Below are positions 43,552 through 52,545 of a DNA stretch of 64,000 nucleotides, piece by piece (positions within the stretch are counted from its first letter, which is position 1; each line of letters opens with the position of its first letter). Source of the DNA: Micromonospora trifolii (GTDB taxonomy: Bacteria; Actinomycetota; Actinomycetes; Mycobacteriales; Micromonosporaceae); assembly GCF_022229005.1 (NCBI RefSeq), contig NZ_JAKKFD010000044.1, positions 186,001-250,000 on the forward strand, given 5' to 3'. Both the position numbers and the translations under genes were made by a program. The notes below the pieces were generated by a model that was not told where the DNA came from, made no database searches, and was given only the letters and a program-made list of their open reading frames with translations.

Positions 43552-44032
43552 CTGTGATCAATAAAGCCTTGACCAGCACTTATCCCCCAACTTGATTCAA
43601 CAGCGACCGCGATCGCAGGGAAGCCGAAACCCGAAACCTCGGCGAGCAACACGCAGATCGCTCACAGCGCAACAATTCGTCGCAGGTCGTCTCAGCCTCG
43701 CGGAAGCGTCGTCGAAGGCGGCATCGGTGATGCCATCTGTGTCAGCGGCGATCCGAGCGGCGCGGACATCAATCAAGGCTTGATGCTGCGGGTCAGGCCG
43801 TCAAAGGCGGCGCCGGTGACCCAAGCTGATGCGCCCTGTGGCGCGGCAGTCGCCTGTCACCGGAGTCGACCCTCCGCACCGGCCCCTCGGACGTTTTTCC
43901 TGTTCAGAGCACTGTCCGGTCGATCGGGCTCAACATCACTCATTGCCACCCGGAAGGCCTTAGCGAGCTGCTTTCATGTTCTTGGGACTGATTCGAGGCT
44001 TTCGGCCTCATCCCTGCAGAGAGGTGCTCGAC
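43552..44032. promoter_or_regulatory. 480-bp divergent promoter region, DUF4331/DUF4394
   Basis: Gap between two divergent secreted-protein genes; no coding sequence seen. The stretch next to the DUF4331 start is unusually AT-rich for this genome (TGATCAATAAAGCC). The DUF4394 side has GAGAGGTG as a ribosome binding site at 44019-44026. No operator could be defined. Confidence 0.4.
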
Positions 44033-45001
44033 ATGAAGTATCCGCTCAACAGGAACCTGCTGCTCGCCGGTCTGTCCGTGACCCTCGGGGCCAGCGCGTT
44101 CGCCGCCCCGGCGTTCGCCGACGGCGGGTCGGGCAACGACGGGCGGCACGACCGCGACAAGTCGTGCCACTCCTCCGCCGGCTACGACAAGGGCCGCTAC
44201 TCCTCCAGGAACGACAACGACGACGACCGGTCGAAGAACGACAGGAAAGGAGGGCGCGACGGGCTCAAGGCTGTCGGGTTGACCGACGATCAAAAGCTGG
44301 TCAAGTTCGACGTCGACAAGCCGTGGGACGCCTGCACCATCGGCCGGGTACGGCTGGAGGACGACGAGAAGCTCGTCGGCATCGACTACCGGGTGCAGAA
44401 CGGCCGGCTCTACGGCGTCGGCGACGAGGGCGGCGTCTACCTGATCTCCACCCGCGACGCGAAGGCCACCGAGGTCAGCCAGCTCAGCGTCAAACTCAAG
44501 GGCGAATACTTCGGCGTCGACTTCAACCCCGCCGCGGACCGGCTGCGCGTCATCAGCGACCAGGGCCAGAACCTGCGCCACAACCTCAACGACGACGTCA
44601 CCGTCGAGGACGGCAACCTCACCTACCCGCCGGCCACGGACGTCGCCAAGGGAGTGACCGGCGCGGCGTACACCAACAACGACCTCGACCCCGACACCGC
44701 CACCACCCTGTTCGACATCGACACCAACCTCGACCAGGTCGCGGTGCAGTCCCCGGCCAACTCCGGACAACTCGCCGCCACCGGCAAACTCGGCGTCGAC
44801 GCCGGCGACTGGGCGGGCTTCGACATCTACAGCAGCATCCGCGACGACAAGGCCGTCTACAACAAGGGCTACGCCGTCCTGCAGGTCAACCACCGCAGCA
44901 ACCTCTATCAGATCGACATGCTGACCGGGAACGCCGACAAGCAGGGCACCTTCGGCGACCGCACCGTCGTCGACCTCGCACTGCCGCTCGACCAGCACTG
45001 A
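44033..45001 (+). CDS. Secreted DUF4394 domain protein
   Basis: 322 aa from ATG 44033. Signal peptide at 1-29 (LLLAGLSVTLGASAFAAPAFA). A low-complexity polar linker of Asp, Asn, Arg and Ser follows (about 30-78, with DNDDDRSKNDRKGG). The DUF4394 domain covers about 80-320: LKAVGLTDDQKLVKFDVDKP, LVGIDYRVQNGRLYGVGDEG, YFGVDFNPAADRLRVISDQG, LRHNLNDD, and VTGAAYTNNDLDPDTATTLFDID. DUF4394 is a beta-propeller-like repeat of unknown role. The gene is divergent from the DUF4331 operon and ends at a strong hairpin. Confidence 0.88.
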   Translation: MKYPLNRNLLLAGLSVTLGASAFAAPAFADGGSGNDGRHDRDKSCHSSAGYDKGRYSSRNDNDDDRSKNDRKGGRDGLKAVGLTDDQKLVKFDVDKPWDACTIGRVRLEDDEKLVGIDYRVQNGRLYGVGDEGGVYLISTRDAKATEVSQLSVKLKGEYFGVDFNPAADRLRVISDQGQNLRHNLNDDVTVEDGNLTYPPATDVAKGVTGAAYTNNDLDPDTATTLFDIDTNLDQVAVQSPANSGQLAATGKLGVDAGDWAGFDIYSSIRDDKAVYNKGYAVLQVNHRSNLYQIDMLTGNADKQGTFGDRTVVDLALPLDQH

Positions 45002-45025
45002 TCCTCACCCATGCACGCACACAGA

Positions 45026-45072
45026 CAGCGGCAGGCAGGCAGAGACCCATGTGGTCCGCCTGCCTGCCGCTG
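45026..45072 (+). terminator. Strong hairpin after DUF4394 gene
   Basis: Perfect 15-bp stem CAGCGGCAGGCAGGC / GCCTGCCTGCCGCTG with a 17-nt loop, 25 bp after the stop codon. No T-tract. Confidence 0.7.
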
Positions 45073-45080
45073 GATTGGCG

Positions 45081-45224
45081 GTGAGCGCTTCAGACGATGA
45101 GTTGGTGTTGCTCTACGGCACCCGGTGGGGCCGCAGCGTGGACGCGATCCCCGGCCCGGACGGCGCGATCTACGTGACCGACGGCGCGGCCGGCCTGGTC
45201 TACCGCCTGACCCCCGCAGGTTGA
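45081..45224 (+). pseudogene. C-terminal scar of a PQQ-type sugar dehydrogenase
   Basis: The frame reads TRWGRSVDAIPGPDGAIYVT then DGAAGLVYRLTPAG and a stop. RPVDVxxGPDGALYVTDD..G.VYRLTP is the typical end of glucose/sorbosone (PQQ-dependent) dehydrogenases and related propellers. Nothing else of the enzyme is present; the DUF4394 terminator directly abuts it. A start at GTG 45081 would give only 47 aa. Confidence 0.55.
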
Positions 45225-45468
45225 ACCGACGACCGTCCGTGGGCCCGGCGTCCCGCCGGGACTCGCGGACGCGGCCGCCGGCTGCACGAACCGCTCAGCT
45301 CAAGCCAATGCGCACGGCCGGCAGGCTGCCGGCGGCCTCCCTGGCCCGGAGCGCCAAGGTCCGCGGGTGATCACCGTGGTGCCGGCGCGAACGACATTGC
45401 TGGTCCATCTGAGTCGTTCGTGTGCCGCAGATCTGGACGGGCGCAATGTGTAGCCGGTGTCGAGCGCG

Positions 45469-46581
45469 CTACTGCAGGTTCTTCCGGCGCAGCCAGGCAG
45501 ACAGCAGGTCTGCCACCTCGACGTTGTTGAGGTCAGAGAACAGGAAGTGGCTGTTGCCCTTGATATCTTCGGCGGGCAGGTGCACGACGGTGGCGTCCCC
45601 GCCGTTGCGGTTGATCAGGGCGGCCCAGCGCCGAGCCATCTCCAGAACGGCACGCCAGTAGTCCCGGGCCGGGATGTCGGAGGGCCGGCTGGGGATGTTG
45701 TCGCCGTAGTACAGCACAATCGGGATCCGGGTTAGCTTGAGGAACTCCTGCCGGGGAACCGCTTGCCCGGTCACGGTGGCGTAGTTGTTCGGGATCGGCT
45801 GGGGCATCTCATCGTCGGGGAAGGTGAACGCGCCACCCGGCTCGTAGCCGACGACCGCACGCACCCGGGTGCTCTTCATGGCCGTCCTCCAGCCCGGCGC
45901 CCCGCCTTGAGAATGGGTGACCAGGATGCCCGGGCCGGACCGCCGGAACACTGCGGCCATCGCATCGGAAATGACCTCCTCGTCGTACGGACCGGTGTTG
46001 GGCGTCATCTGCCGGAAGAACTGGTTCAGCGAGTCATGGTCGCGGGGGAACTGCACACCCGGGTAGAAGCTGGGCCAGACACCGATGCGGAACTGGGTGA
46101 ACCAGTTCTGGTCGGCCGTGTCAGCGGCGATGGTCGTGGGAAGGGTGCTCTGGCCGGCCTGGCCACGCCGCGGCTGATCCACGAGGTACACCCCGCGACC
46201 GCGGCGTAGGAAGATGTTCTGGAAGCCCTCGCGGCCGTCGGGGGTGGTCTCCCACGAGCGTGCAGATTGGCCGGCGCCGTGCAGGAAGACCAGCGGGTAC
46301 CGGCACGGGTTCTCGGGGATCTGGTAGCGCACGCTGGCGTGATCTCCGTGCAGGGTCTGACCCTGAGGTTCGAACGGGGTCCGGGGGTTGAAAACGCCCT
46401 CGGTGCGTTTGACGGTCCCGCCTGCGGAGAAGCTGCCCTGCTCTGCGATGGCTAGAGGCCTGGGCCGGCCGGGACGCGATGCTCCGGCAACCGCAGGGCT
46501 CGCCGATGCTGTGGACACAGTGGCGCCAGCCGTGATCGCCAGTGCCGAGGCACCGAGCACTCGCCGTCGGGAGAGGGCCAT
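45469..46581 (-). CDS. Tat-exported alpha/beta hydrolase
   Basis: 370 aa from the second ATG of an ATGATG pair (6 nt after AGGAG). Twin-arginine signal LSRRRVLGASALAITAGATV, cleavage near ASA. Alpha/beta hydrolase fold: PLVFLHGAGQSARSWE with the oxyanion His-Gly, YLVDQPRRGQAG, nucleophile elbow THSQGG, and His in GNSHFLF near the C-terminus. The GVWPSFYPGVQFPRD segment with Trp and Pro is typical of a group of secreted hydrolases of unknown substrate. Divergent from the Tat aldo/keto reductase; the 32-bp motif A lies between. Confidence 0.87.
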   Translation of the reverse strand: MALSRRRVLGASALAITAGATVSTASASPAVAGASRPGRPRPLAIAEQGSFSAGGTVKRTEGVFNPRTPFEPQGQTLHGDHASVRYQIPENPCRYPLVFLHGAGQSARSWETTPDGREGFQNIFLRRGRGVYLVDQPRRGQAGQSTLPTTIAADTADQNWFTQFRIGVWPSFYPGVQFPRDHDSLNQFFRQMTPNTGPYDEEVISDAMAAVFRRSGPGILVTHSQGGAPGWRTAMKSTRVRAVVGYEPGGAFTFPDDEMPQPIPNNYATVTGQAVPRQEFLKLTRIPIVLYYGDNIPSRPSDIPARDYWRAVLEMARRWAALINRNGGDATVVHLPAEDIKGNSHFLFSDLNNVEVADLLSAWLRRKNLQ

Positions 46582-46674
46582 CATTAGCTCCTGTCTAGGC
46601 TGCGTCGAATCAAGCTGCGCGGGTCGTGAGGTACCGCCCTCACGACCTGCAGGTGGCCAGCTCGACGACGGTGA

Positions 46675-48021
<1,347 letters not shown>

Positions 48022-48080
48022 CACACACCGACAGCGGGCCGGGCCGCGATGGCCCCGGCCTGCTCCGCTTGAGGCGCGCC

Positions 48081-48126
48081 GCCCCGGCCCGGCAGCGGCT
48101 CCGCAGCCGGGCCGGGGGCCGCCTTT
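48081..48126 (+). terminator. GC-rich hairpin after aldo/keto reductase
   Basis: GCCCCGGCCCGGC pairs with GCCGGGCCGGGGGC; CTTTCT follows. It is placed 60 bp after the stop codon. Confidence 0.5.
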
Positions 48127-48183
48127 CTGCTGGTCCACGACTCGCGACGAGTCATTCTTCTAGCATTGGTACCGGGAGGGCTG

Positions 48184-48894
48184 ATGGATACGAGGAACAC
48201 GTACCCACGCCGCGCGCTGCTGCGAGGCATCCTGCTCGGCACTGCCGCGACGGCGTCCGGTCCGGTGCTCAGCGCCTGCGCCGATTCACCGCAGACTCCC
48301 CGGTCGCCGGCCCCGACCTCGGCCGACAGCACGCCACGCAGCGCCCCGGCTACCTCCCCGTCGTCCGGCAGCAGGGTGCTGCTGGCCTACTTCTCCCGCG
48401 CCGGGGAGAACTACTTCAACGGCGGCCGCCGCCGCTTGACCGTCGGCAACACGGAGGTCGTCGCGGGCATGATCAGCCGCCTCATCGGCTGCGACGTGCA
48501 CCGCATCGAGGCCGCCGACCCCTATCCCGACGACTACGAGCCGACCGTCGCGCGCAACGTGCGGGAACAGAACGAGAATGCCCGCCCGGGCATCGCCAAC
48601 CCACTCGACTCGATCGAGCGCTACGACACCGTCCTGCTCGGCAGCCCGATCTGGAACGTCCGCGCACCAATGATCATGACGACGTTCGTCGAAGGCCTGA
48701 CCTTCACCGGTAAGACGGTCCACCCGCTGACCACACACGCGATGAGCGGACTGGGAACCACGGAGCGCGACTACACCGCCGCCTGCCGGGGTGCGACGAT
48801 CGGGGAAGGCCTGGCCGTGCGCGGTGAGGAGGTCGCCGACGCCGAACCTGACGTCGCGGACTGGCTGCGCCGCATCGGCCTGCTCACCCGCTGA
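48184..48894 (+). CDS. Exported flavodoxin-like lipoprotein
   Basis: 236 aa from ATG 48184. The N-terminus has a twin-arginine and a lipobox (RRALLRGILLGT, then PVLSAC with Cys at about 36), so a Tat lipoprotein. After a Ser/Pro/Thr linker the flavodoxin fold begins: VLLAYFSRAGENYFNGG (FMN phosphate loop), then EVVAGMISRLIGCDVHRIEA, YDTVLLGSPIWNVRAPMIM (the FMN tyrosine/tryptophan loop), and THAMSGLGTTERDY. Similar extracytoplasmic flavodoxins occur beside exported aldo/keto reductases. An electron donor role at the cell surface is inferred. Confidence 0.87.
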   Translation: MDTRNTYPRRALLRGILLGTAATASGPVLSACADSPQTPRSPAPTSADSTPRSAPATSPSSGSRVLLAYFSRAGENYFNGGRRRLTVGNTEVVAGMISRLIGCDVHRIEAADPYPDDYEPTVARNVREQNENARPGIANPLDSIERYDTVLLGSPIWNVRAPMIMTTFVEGLTFTGKTVHPLTTHAMSGLGTTERDYTAACRGATIGEGLAVRGEEVADAEPDVADWLRRIGLLTR

Positions 48895-48957
48895 CCCACC
48901 CGAAGACTGCCGGGCGGCGCAGAAGGGGGGCGCGGACACCAAGCCGCCCCGCCACGC

Positions 48958-49107
48958 TCACTGGAGGTATCGGTGTCGTGGTGCGGCCAGGCTGATGATG
49001 GCGAGGGTGACCGCGACGAGGATGAGCGTGACCAGCGACGGCAGGACGATCGCAGCCGGGACAACGGCGGCCAGGATCAGACAGGTGACCCACCTGGCCG
49101 TGAGTCG
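48958..49107 (-). pseudogene. C-terminal scar of a membrane protein
   Basis: The minus strand reads LTARWVTCLILAAVVPAAIV then LPSLVTLILVAVTLAIISLA, a basic tail and a stop at 48958: two adjacent membrane helices typical of a transporter or LtrA-like C-terminus. No start codon or upstream domain. It abuts the plus-strand aldo/keto reductase scar tail to tail at about 49105. Confidence 0.5.
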
Positions 49108-49194
49108 CCTGCGCTGAACGCGATCCGGGTCCAGGGCGAGCGGGTGCCGGCTCCGGTGCTGGCCGGCACGGGAGTCGAGGCGCGCAGGCCGTGA
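49105..49194 (+). pseudogene. C-terminal scar of an aldo/keto reductase
   Basis: Reads ALNAIRVQGERVPAPVLAG, TGVEA and a stop. The intact gene at 46864-48021 ends [24 protein letters not shown], so this is the last 29 codons of a close relative. The rest of the gene is missing. Confidence 0.7.
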
Positions 49195-49260
49195 CCTGCG
49201 CTCGGTCACTGACCTTGCGTGCACTCCAACGGGGCCGCGCCGGCCACGACGACGGGCAGC

Positions 49261-49292
49261 CAGGCAGTCCCTGGCGAAAGGAGTAATGACAG
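49261..49292 (-). promoter_or_regulatory. 32-bp regulon motif, site D
   Basis: Minus-strand match to the same 32-bp motif: CTGTCATTACTCCTTTCG at the start and CTGCCTG at the end. It is 41 bp upstream of the XRE start at 49333 and points away from it, toward the two gene scars. Confidence 0.65.
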
Positions 49293-49332
49293 GGACCCCC
49301 TCACGCCGGCAGGCTTTCGTAGCGTGGGCAAC

Positions 49333-50211
49333 GTGGACAACCGCGCCGAGATCCGCGACTTCATGATGTCCCGACGTGCGCGCATCAGCCCACAGCGGGT
49401 GGGCCTGTCGACGCGCGGCATCCGCCGGGTTCCCGGGCTGCGCCGTTCCGAGGTCGCCGCTCTCGCCGGGGTCAGTCTCGAGTACTACACGCGCTTGGAG
49501 CGCGGCAACCTCGCCGGGGTCTCCGACAGCGTCCTGAACGCTGTCGCCCGGGCTCTGCAGCTCGACGAGGCCGAACGCACCTACTTGGCCGACCTGGCCG
49601 CCAATGGCGGACCGGCAACTCGTCGCCCGAACGGGAAGCCGCACGGCGCTGCGGTGCGCCCGAACCTGCTGCGCATGCTGGACGCGCTCACCGGCTCTCC
49701 CGCGTTCGTGCTCAACGGCAGCGCTGACCTGATAGCCGCCAACAGTCTCGCCCGGGCCTTGTTGGCTCCGCTCTATGAACGCGCCGACCCACCCAACCAT
49801 GCCCGGTTCGTGTTCCTCGACGGCCGGGCCCGACAGTTCTGGATCGAGTGGGACCGGATCGCCGACGACACTGTCGCGCTGCTGCACGTGCAGGCCGCCC
49901 GCTGGCCGCATGACAAAGCTCTGGCCAGGCTGATCGGGGAGCTGACCACCCGCAGCGATCACTTCCGTGTCCGGTGGGCGCGCCACGACGTGCGCGCCCA
50001 CACGACGGGAGTCAAGCGCCTGCATCACCCGGTGGCAGGCCCGATGGAGCTGACCTTCGAGGTGCTGACGCCGGCCGCTGACCACGACCAGGCGCTGGTC
50101 GTGTACGGCGCCGAGCCGGGCAGCGCCAGCGCGGACGGCCTGCGGCTGCTCGCCGACCAGGCAGCGAACCGCGGCGAACAACCCGCCGATCGTGACATCG
50201 GGCGTCTCTGA
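49333..50211 (+). CDS. XRE-family regulator with MmyB-like domain (paralogue 1)
   Basis: 292 aa from GTG 49333, placed by TAGCGT at 49320-49325 exactly 7 nt before it (leaderless), and by the close match of VDNRAEIRDFMMSRRARISP to MDNSSEVRAFLTSRRAKVTP of the next gene. HTH: RRSEVAALAGVSLEYYTRLERGNLAGVS. MmyB-like PAS domain: LDALTGSPAFVLNGSADLIAANSLARALL ... LHHPVAGPMELTFEVL. Same length as paralogue 2 at 50251-51129, with which it is convergent (39 bp between stops). Likely binds the 32-bp motif at site D for autoregulation. Confidence 0.9.
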   Translation: MDNRAEIRDFMMSRRARISPQRVGLSTRGIRRVPGLRRSEVAALAGVSLEYYTRLERGNLAGVSDSVLNAVARALQLDEAERTYLADLAANGGPATRRPNGKPHGAAVRPNLLRMLDALTGSPAFVLNGSADLIAANSLARALLAPLYERADPPNHARFVFLDGRARQFWIEWDRIADDTVALLHVQAARWPHDKALARLIGELTTRSDHFRVRWARHDVRAHTTGVKRLHHPVAGPMELTFEVLTPAADHDQALVVYGAEPGSASADGLRLLADQAANRGEQPADRDIGRL

Positions 50212-50250
50212 TGGATGCCATGACCAGGCCGTGAACCAGAACCGGCCGCG

Positions 50251-51129
50251 TCAGTCTCTCGCCGGAGCGGTTTTGGCCTTCTGGGTCGCGGCCCAGGTGG
50301 CGAGCAGTTCGAGGCCGTCGCCGGCGGGGGTGCCCGGCTCGGCGGAGTAGGTCAGGATCATCAGCCCATCGTCGCCGGGCAGCTCGAGCGCTTCGAAAGC
50401 CAGGTCCAGCTCCCCGATGGCGGGGTGGCGGAGAAGCTTGGTGCCGTGGCGGTGAACGTAGACGTCCTGAGCGGCCCACATGGCCCGGAACGGCTCGCTG
50501 CGCATGGACAGCTCACCGATCAGATTCATCAACTGCTGGTCGTCCGGGCTCTGAGCAGCCGCGATGCGGAGCGCGGCGACGGCGGAGCGCGACACCTGCG
50601 CCCACTGCGGGTAGAACGCCTGGGCCTGCGGGTCGAGAAAGTTGAATCGCATCGAGTTCACCGGCAGCGTCGCGCCGGTGGCGAACATGGGTGCGTAGAG
50701 CGCCATGCCCAGAGGGTTCGCGGCCAGGATGTCGAAGCGGTGGTTACGCAGGAACGCGGGCACGCCGGACATCGAGTCCAGAACCCGGCGGACCGCCGGC
50801 CGGATCTCGGGCGTCTTGTCGCGGCGGGCGCGAGCGCGGGACGGCTGGGGCCCCGCCGCCCGGGCCAGGTGGTGCAGGTGCGCGGTCTCCGTCTCGTCCA
50901 GTCGCAGCGCACGCGCAACGGCGTCCAGGACACTTTCGGAGGCACCGCCGAGGTTGCCGCGTTCCAGACGGGTGTAGTACTCGACGCTGACCCCAGCAAG
51001 GGCGGCAACCTCACCGCGGCGCAGTCCAGCGACCCGACGGCTGCCGTACGCGGGGATGCCGGCCTGTTCCGGGGTGACCTTCGCGCGTCGGGAGGTCAGG
51101 AACGCCCGTACCTCGCTGCTGTTGTCCAT
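50251..51129 (-). CDS. XRE-family regulator with MmyB-like domain (paralogue 2)
   Basis: 292 aa. HTH: RRGEVAALAGVSVEYYTRLERGNLGGAS (about residues 37-64). Ligand domain: LDSMSGVPAFLRNHRFDILAANPLGMALY ... LLRHPAIGELDLAFEALELP. TAACCT lies 6 nt before the ATG on the minus strand, so the message is probably leaderless. It is divergent from the zinc dehydrogenase/SDR pair, with the 32-bp motif (site B) 40 bp from its start. Clearly a paralogue of 49333-50211, diverged throughout the ligand domain, so the two probably answer to different ligands while sharing operators. Confidence 0.92.
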   Translation of the reverse strand: MDNSSEVRAFLTSRRAKVTPEQAGIPAYGSRRVAGLRRGEVAALAGVSVEYYTRLERGNLGGASESVLDAVARALRLDETETAHLHHLARAAGPQPSRARARRDKTPEIRPAVRRVLDSMSGVPAFLRNHRFDILAANPLGMALYAPMFATGATLPVNSMRFNFLDPQAQAFYPQWAQVSRSAVAALRIAAAQSPDDQQLMNLIGELSMRSEPFRAMWAAQDVYVHRHGTKLLRHPAIGELDLAFEALELPGDDGLMILTYSAEPGTPAGDGLELLATWAATQKAKTAPARD

Positions 51130-51168
51130 AAACCAAGGTTAAGCAGTTTTCCTAAGGCGAAGGGGTCA

Positions 51169-51200
51169 CTGTCAGTACCCCTTTACGTGGTGCCTCCCTG
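51169..51200 (+). promoter_or_regulatory. 32-bp regulon motif, site B
   Basis: Match with GTCAGTACCCCTTT and CCTCCCTG at the same spacing as the other three sites. It lies between XRE paralogue 2 (minus) and the MFS scar/zinc dehydrogenase (plus), pointing to the latter. Confidence 0.7.
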
Positions 51201-51272
51201 CTCGCGGGCGGCGGGAGTTTCCTGGAGGACGAGATCCAACGCCACGTCAGAAGGCAACCATGTCCCGTTCAA

Positions 51273-51440
51273 CACGTTGCGGCGGCCGGCGGCCCGCTCG
51301 GCGTCGCCACCTTCGGCGCCGTCGTCGCCGGTCAGGCCAGCTTCCTGACCGGTGTACACCCAGCCTCACCGCCACCGCGATTCTCGTCATCCCCACGGCC
51401 GCCGCCAGCCTGGCGCTGCGTCCTGCACGCCGCTCACAGA
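51273..51440 (+). pseudogene. Frameshifted C-terminus of an MFS transporter
   Basis: One frame reads VAAAGGPLGVATFGAVVAG then QASFLTGVH (51276-51360); the continuation is in another frame, SLTATAILVIPTAAASLAL then RPARRS (51364-51435). Joined, they give the last membrane helices and basic tail of a DHA2-type drug exporter. The rest of the gene is gone. It sits directly between regulon motif B and the zinc dehydrogenase, so a former exporter gene was probably deleted here. Confidence 0.6.
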
Positions 51441-51490
51441 GAGCCCGATCGGGGCAGGCGATCTCCATCAGTACGAGGAAAGGACTCACC

Positions 51491-52528
51491 GTGCGTGCCA
51501 CTCTTTACGGCGGCCCCGGCGACATCACCGTCGGCGAGCGCCCCGACCCACGCCTCGAGAAGCCCACGGACGCGGTCGTACGCGTCACGCTTGGCTGCGT
51601 GTGCGGCTCCGACCTGTGGTACTACCGCGGTGTCAACCCGCACGCCCTGGGCCCGATCGGCCACGAGTTCGTCGGCGTCGTCGAGCAGGTCGGCGCCGAC
51701 GTGAGCACCGTACGTCCGGGGGATCTGGTCGTCGCGCCGTTCACCTTCTGCGACGGCACCTGCGCCAACTGTCGAGCCGGCTGGACCGGTAACTGCCTCA
51801 GCGGCGGTTCATTCGGCAACCACGGCGTCGACGGTGGCCAAGGCGAGTACGTCAAGGTTCCGTACGCTGATGCGACGCTGGTCAAGGTGCCGGCCGGCGA
51901 CTATTCCGACGCGGTGATGAAGTCGCTGGTGGCGTTGTCGGATGTGATGTGCACCGGGCACCACGCCGCCGTCAGTGCCGGCGTGAAGCCCGGAGACACC
52001 GTGGCGGTGGTCGGTGATGGCGCGGTGGGCCTGTGCGCGGTGATCGCGGCCAAGCGTCTGGGCGCGGAGCGGATCGTGTCGCTGAGCCGCAACCCGGTCC
52101 GCCAGGCCCTCGCGCGGGAGTTCGGCGCGACCGACATCGTCGCCGAGCGCGGCGACGACGCCACCAAACTGGTCATGGACATGACCGGCGGACTCGGCGT
52201 CGACGCCGCCCTGGAGTGCGTAGGCACCGGACAGTCGATGGCTACCGCCTTCGGGATCGCCCGGGTCGGCTCGATCGTCGGCGCCGTCGGGGTGCCGCAC
52301 GACTCCACCGTTCCGCTGCAGACGGTCATCTTCCGCAACGTCGGCCTGCGCGGCGGTGTCGCCCCGGCCCGCCGCTACATCCCCGAGTTGCTCGACGACG
52401 TCCTGCGCGGGCGGATCAACCCGGGTCTGGTCTTCGACTACGAAACCGGCCTGGACGACGTCAAGGACGCCTACGACGCGATGATTGACCGCCGCGCCAC
52501 CAAGTCGCTCGTCCGCATCGGCGCCTGA
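51491..52528 (+). CDS. Zinc-dependent alcohol dehydrogenase family protein
   Basis: 345 aa from GTG 51491, with GAGGAAAGGA upstream. Catalytic zinc: Cys in LGCVCGSDLWYYRG and His-Glu in IGHEFVGVV. A structural-zinc loop CDGTCANCRAGWTGNC is present with C-x3-C-x2-C-x7-C spacing. Cofactor motif VVGDGAVGLCAVIAAKRLGA. The frame is open upstream only because the MFS scar happens to be in phase. It forms an operon with the SDR 17 bp downstream; both are divergent from XRE paralogue 2 and downstream of motif B. Confidence 0.9.
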   Translation: MRATLYGGPGDITVGERPDPRLEKPTDAVVRVTLGCVCGSDLWYYRGVNPHALGPIGHEFVGVVEQVGADVSTVRPGDLVVAPFTFCDGTCANCRAGWTGNCLSGGSFGNHGVDGGQGEYVKVPYADATLVKVPAGDYSDAVMKSLVALSDVMCTGHHAAVSAGVKPGDTVAVVGDGAVGLCAVIAAKRLGAERIVSLSRNPVRQALAREFGATDIVAERGDDATKLVMDMTGGLGVDAALECVGTGQSMATAFGIARVGSIVGAVGVPHDSTVPLQTVIFRNVGLRGGVAPARRYIPELLDDVLRGRINPGLVFDYETGLDDVKDAYDAMIDRRATKSLVRIGA

Positions 52529-52545
52529 TCGCTTAGGAGAAACAC

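Noticed and set aside
43940-44998. Minus-strand frame of 352 codons over the DUF4394 gene
   Set aside because: Val/Asp/Gly-rich off-frame reading; the plus strand has a signal peptide and domain motifs.
48958-50181. Minus-strand frame of 407 codons over the XRE gene
   Set aside because: It is a shadow of the XRE regulator. Only the last 50 codons (48958-49107) look like a genuine, but separate, gene scar.
51260-51490. N-terminal extension of the zinc dehydrogenase
   Set aside because: The upstream in-frame sequence is the tail of an MFS exporter scar that happens to be in phase; the real start is GTG 51491.
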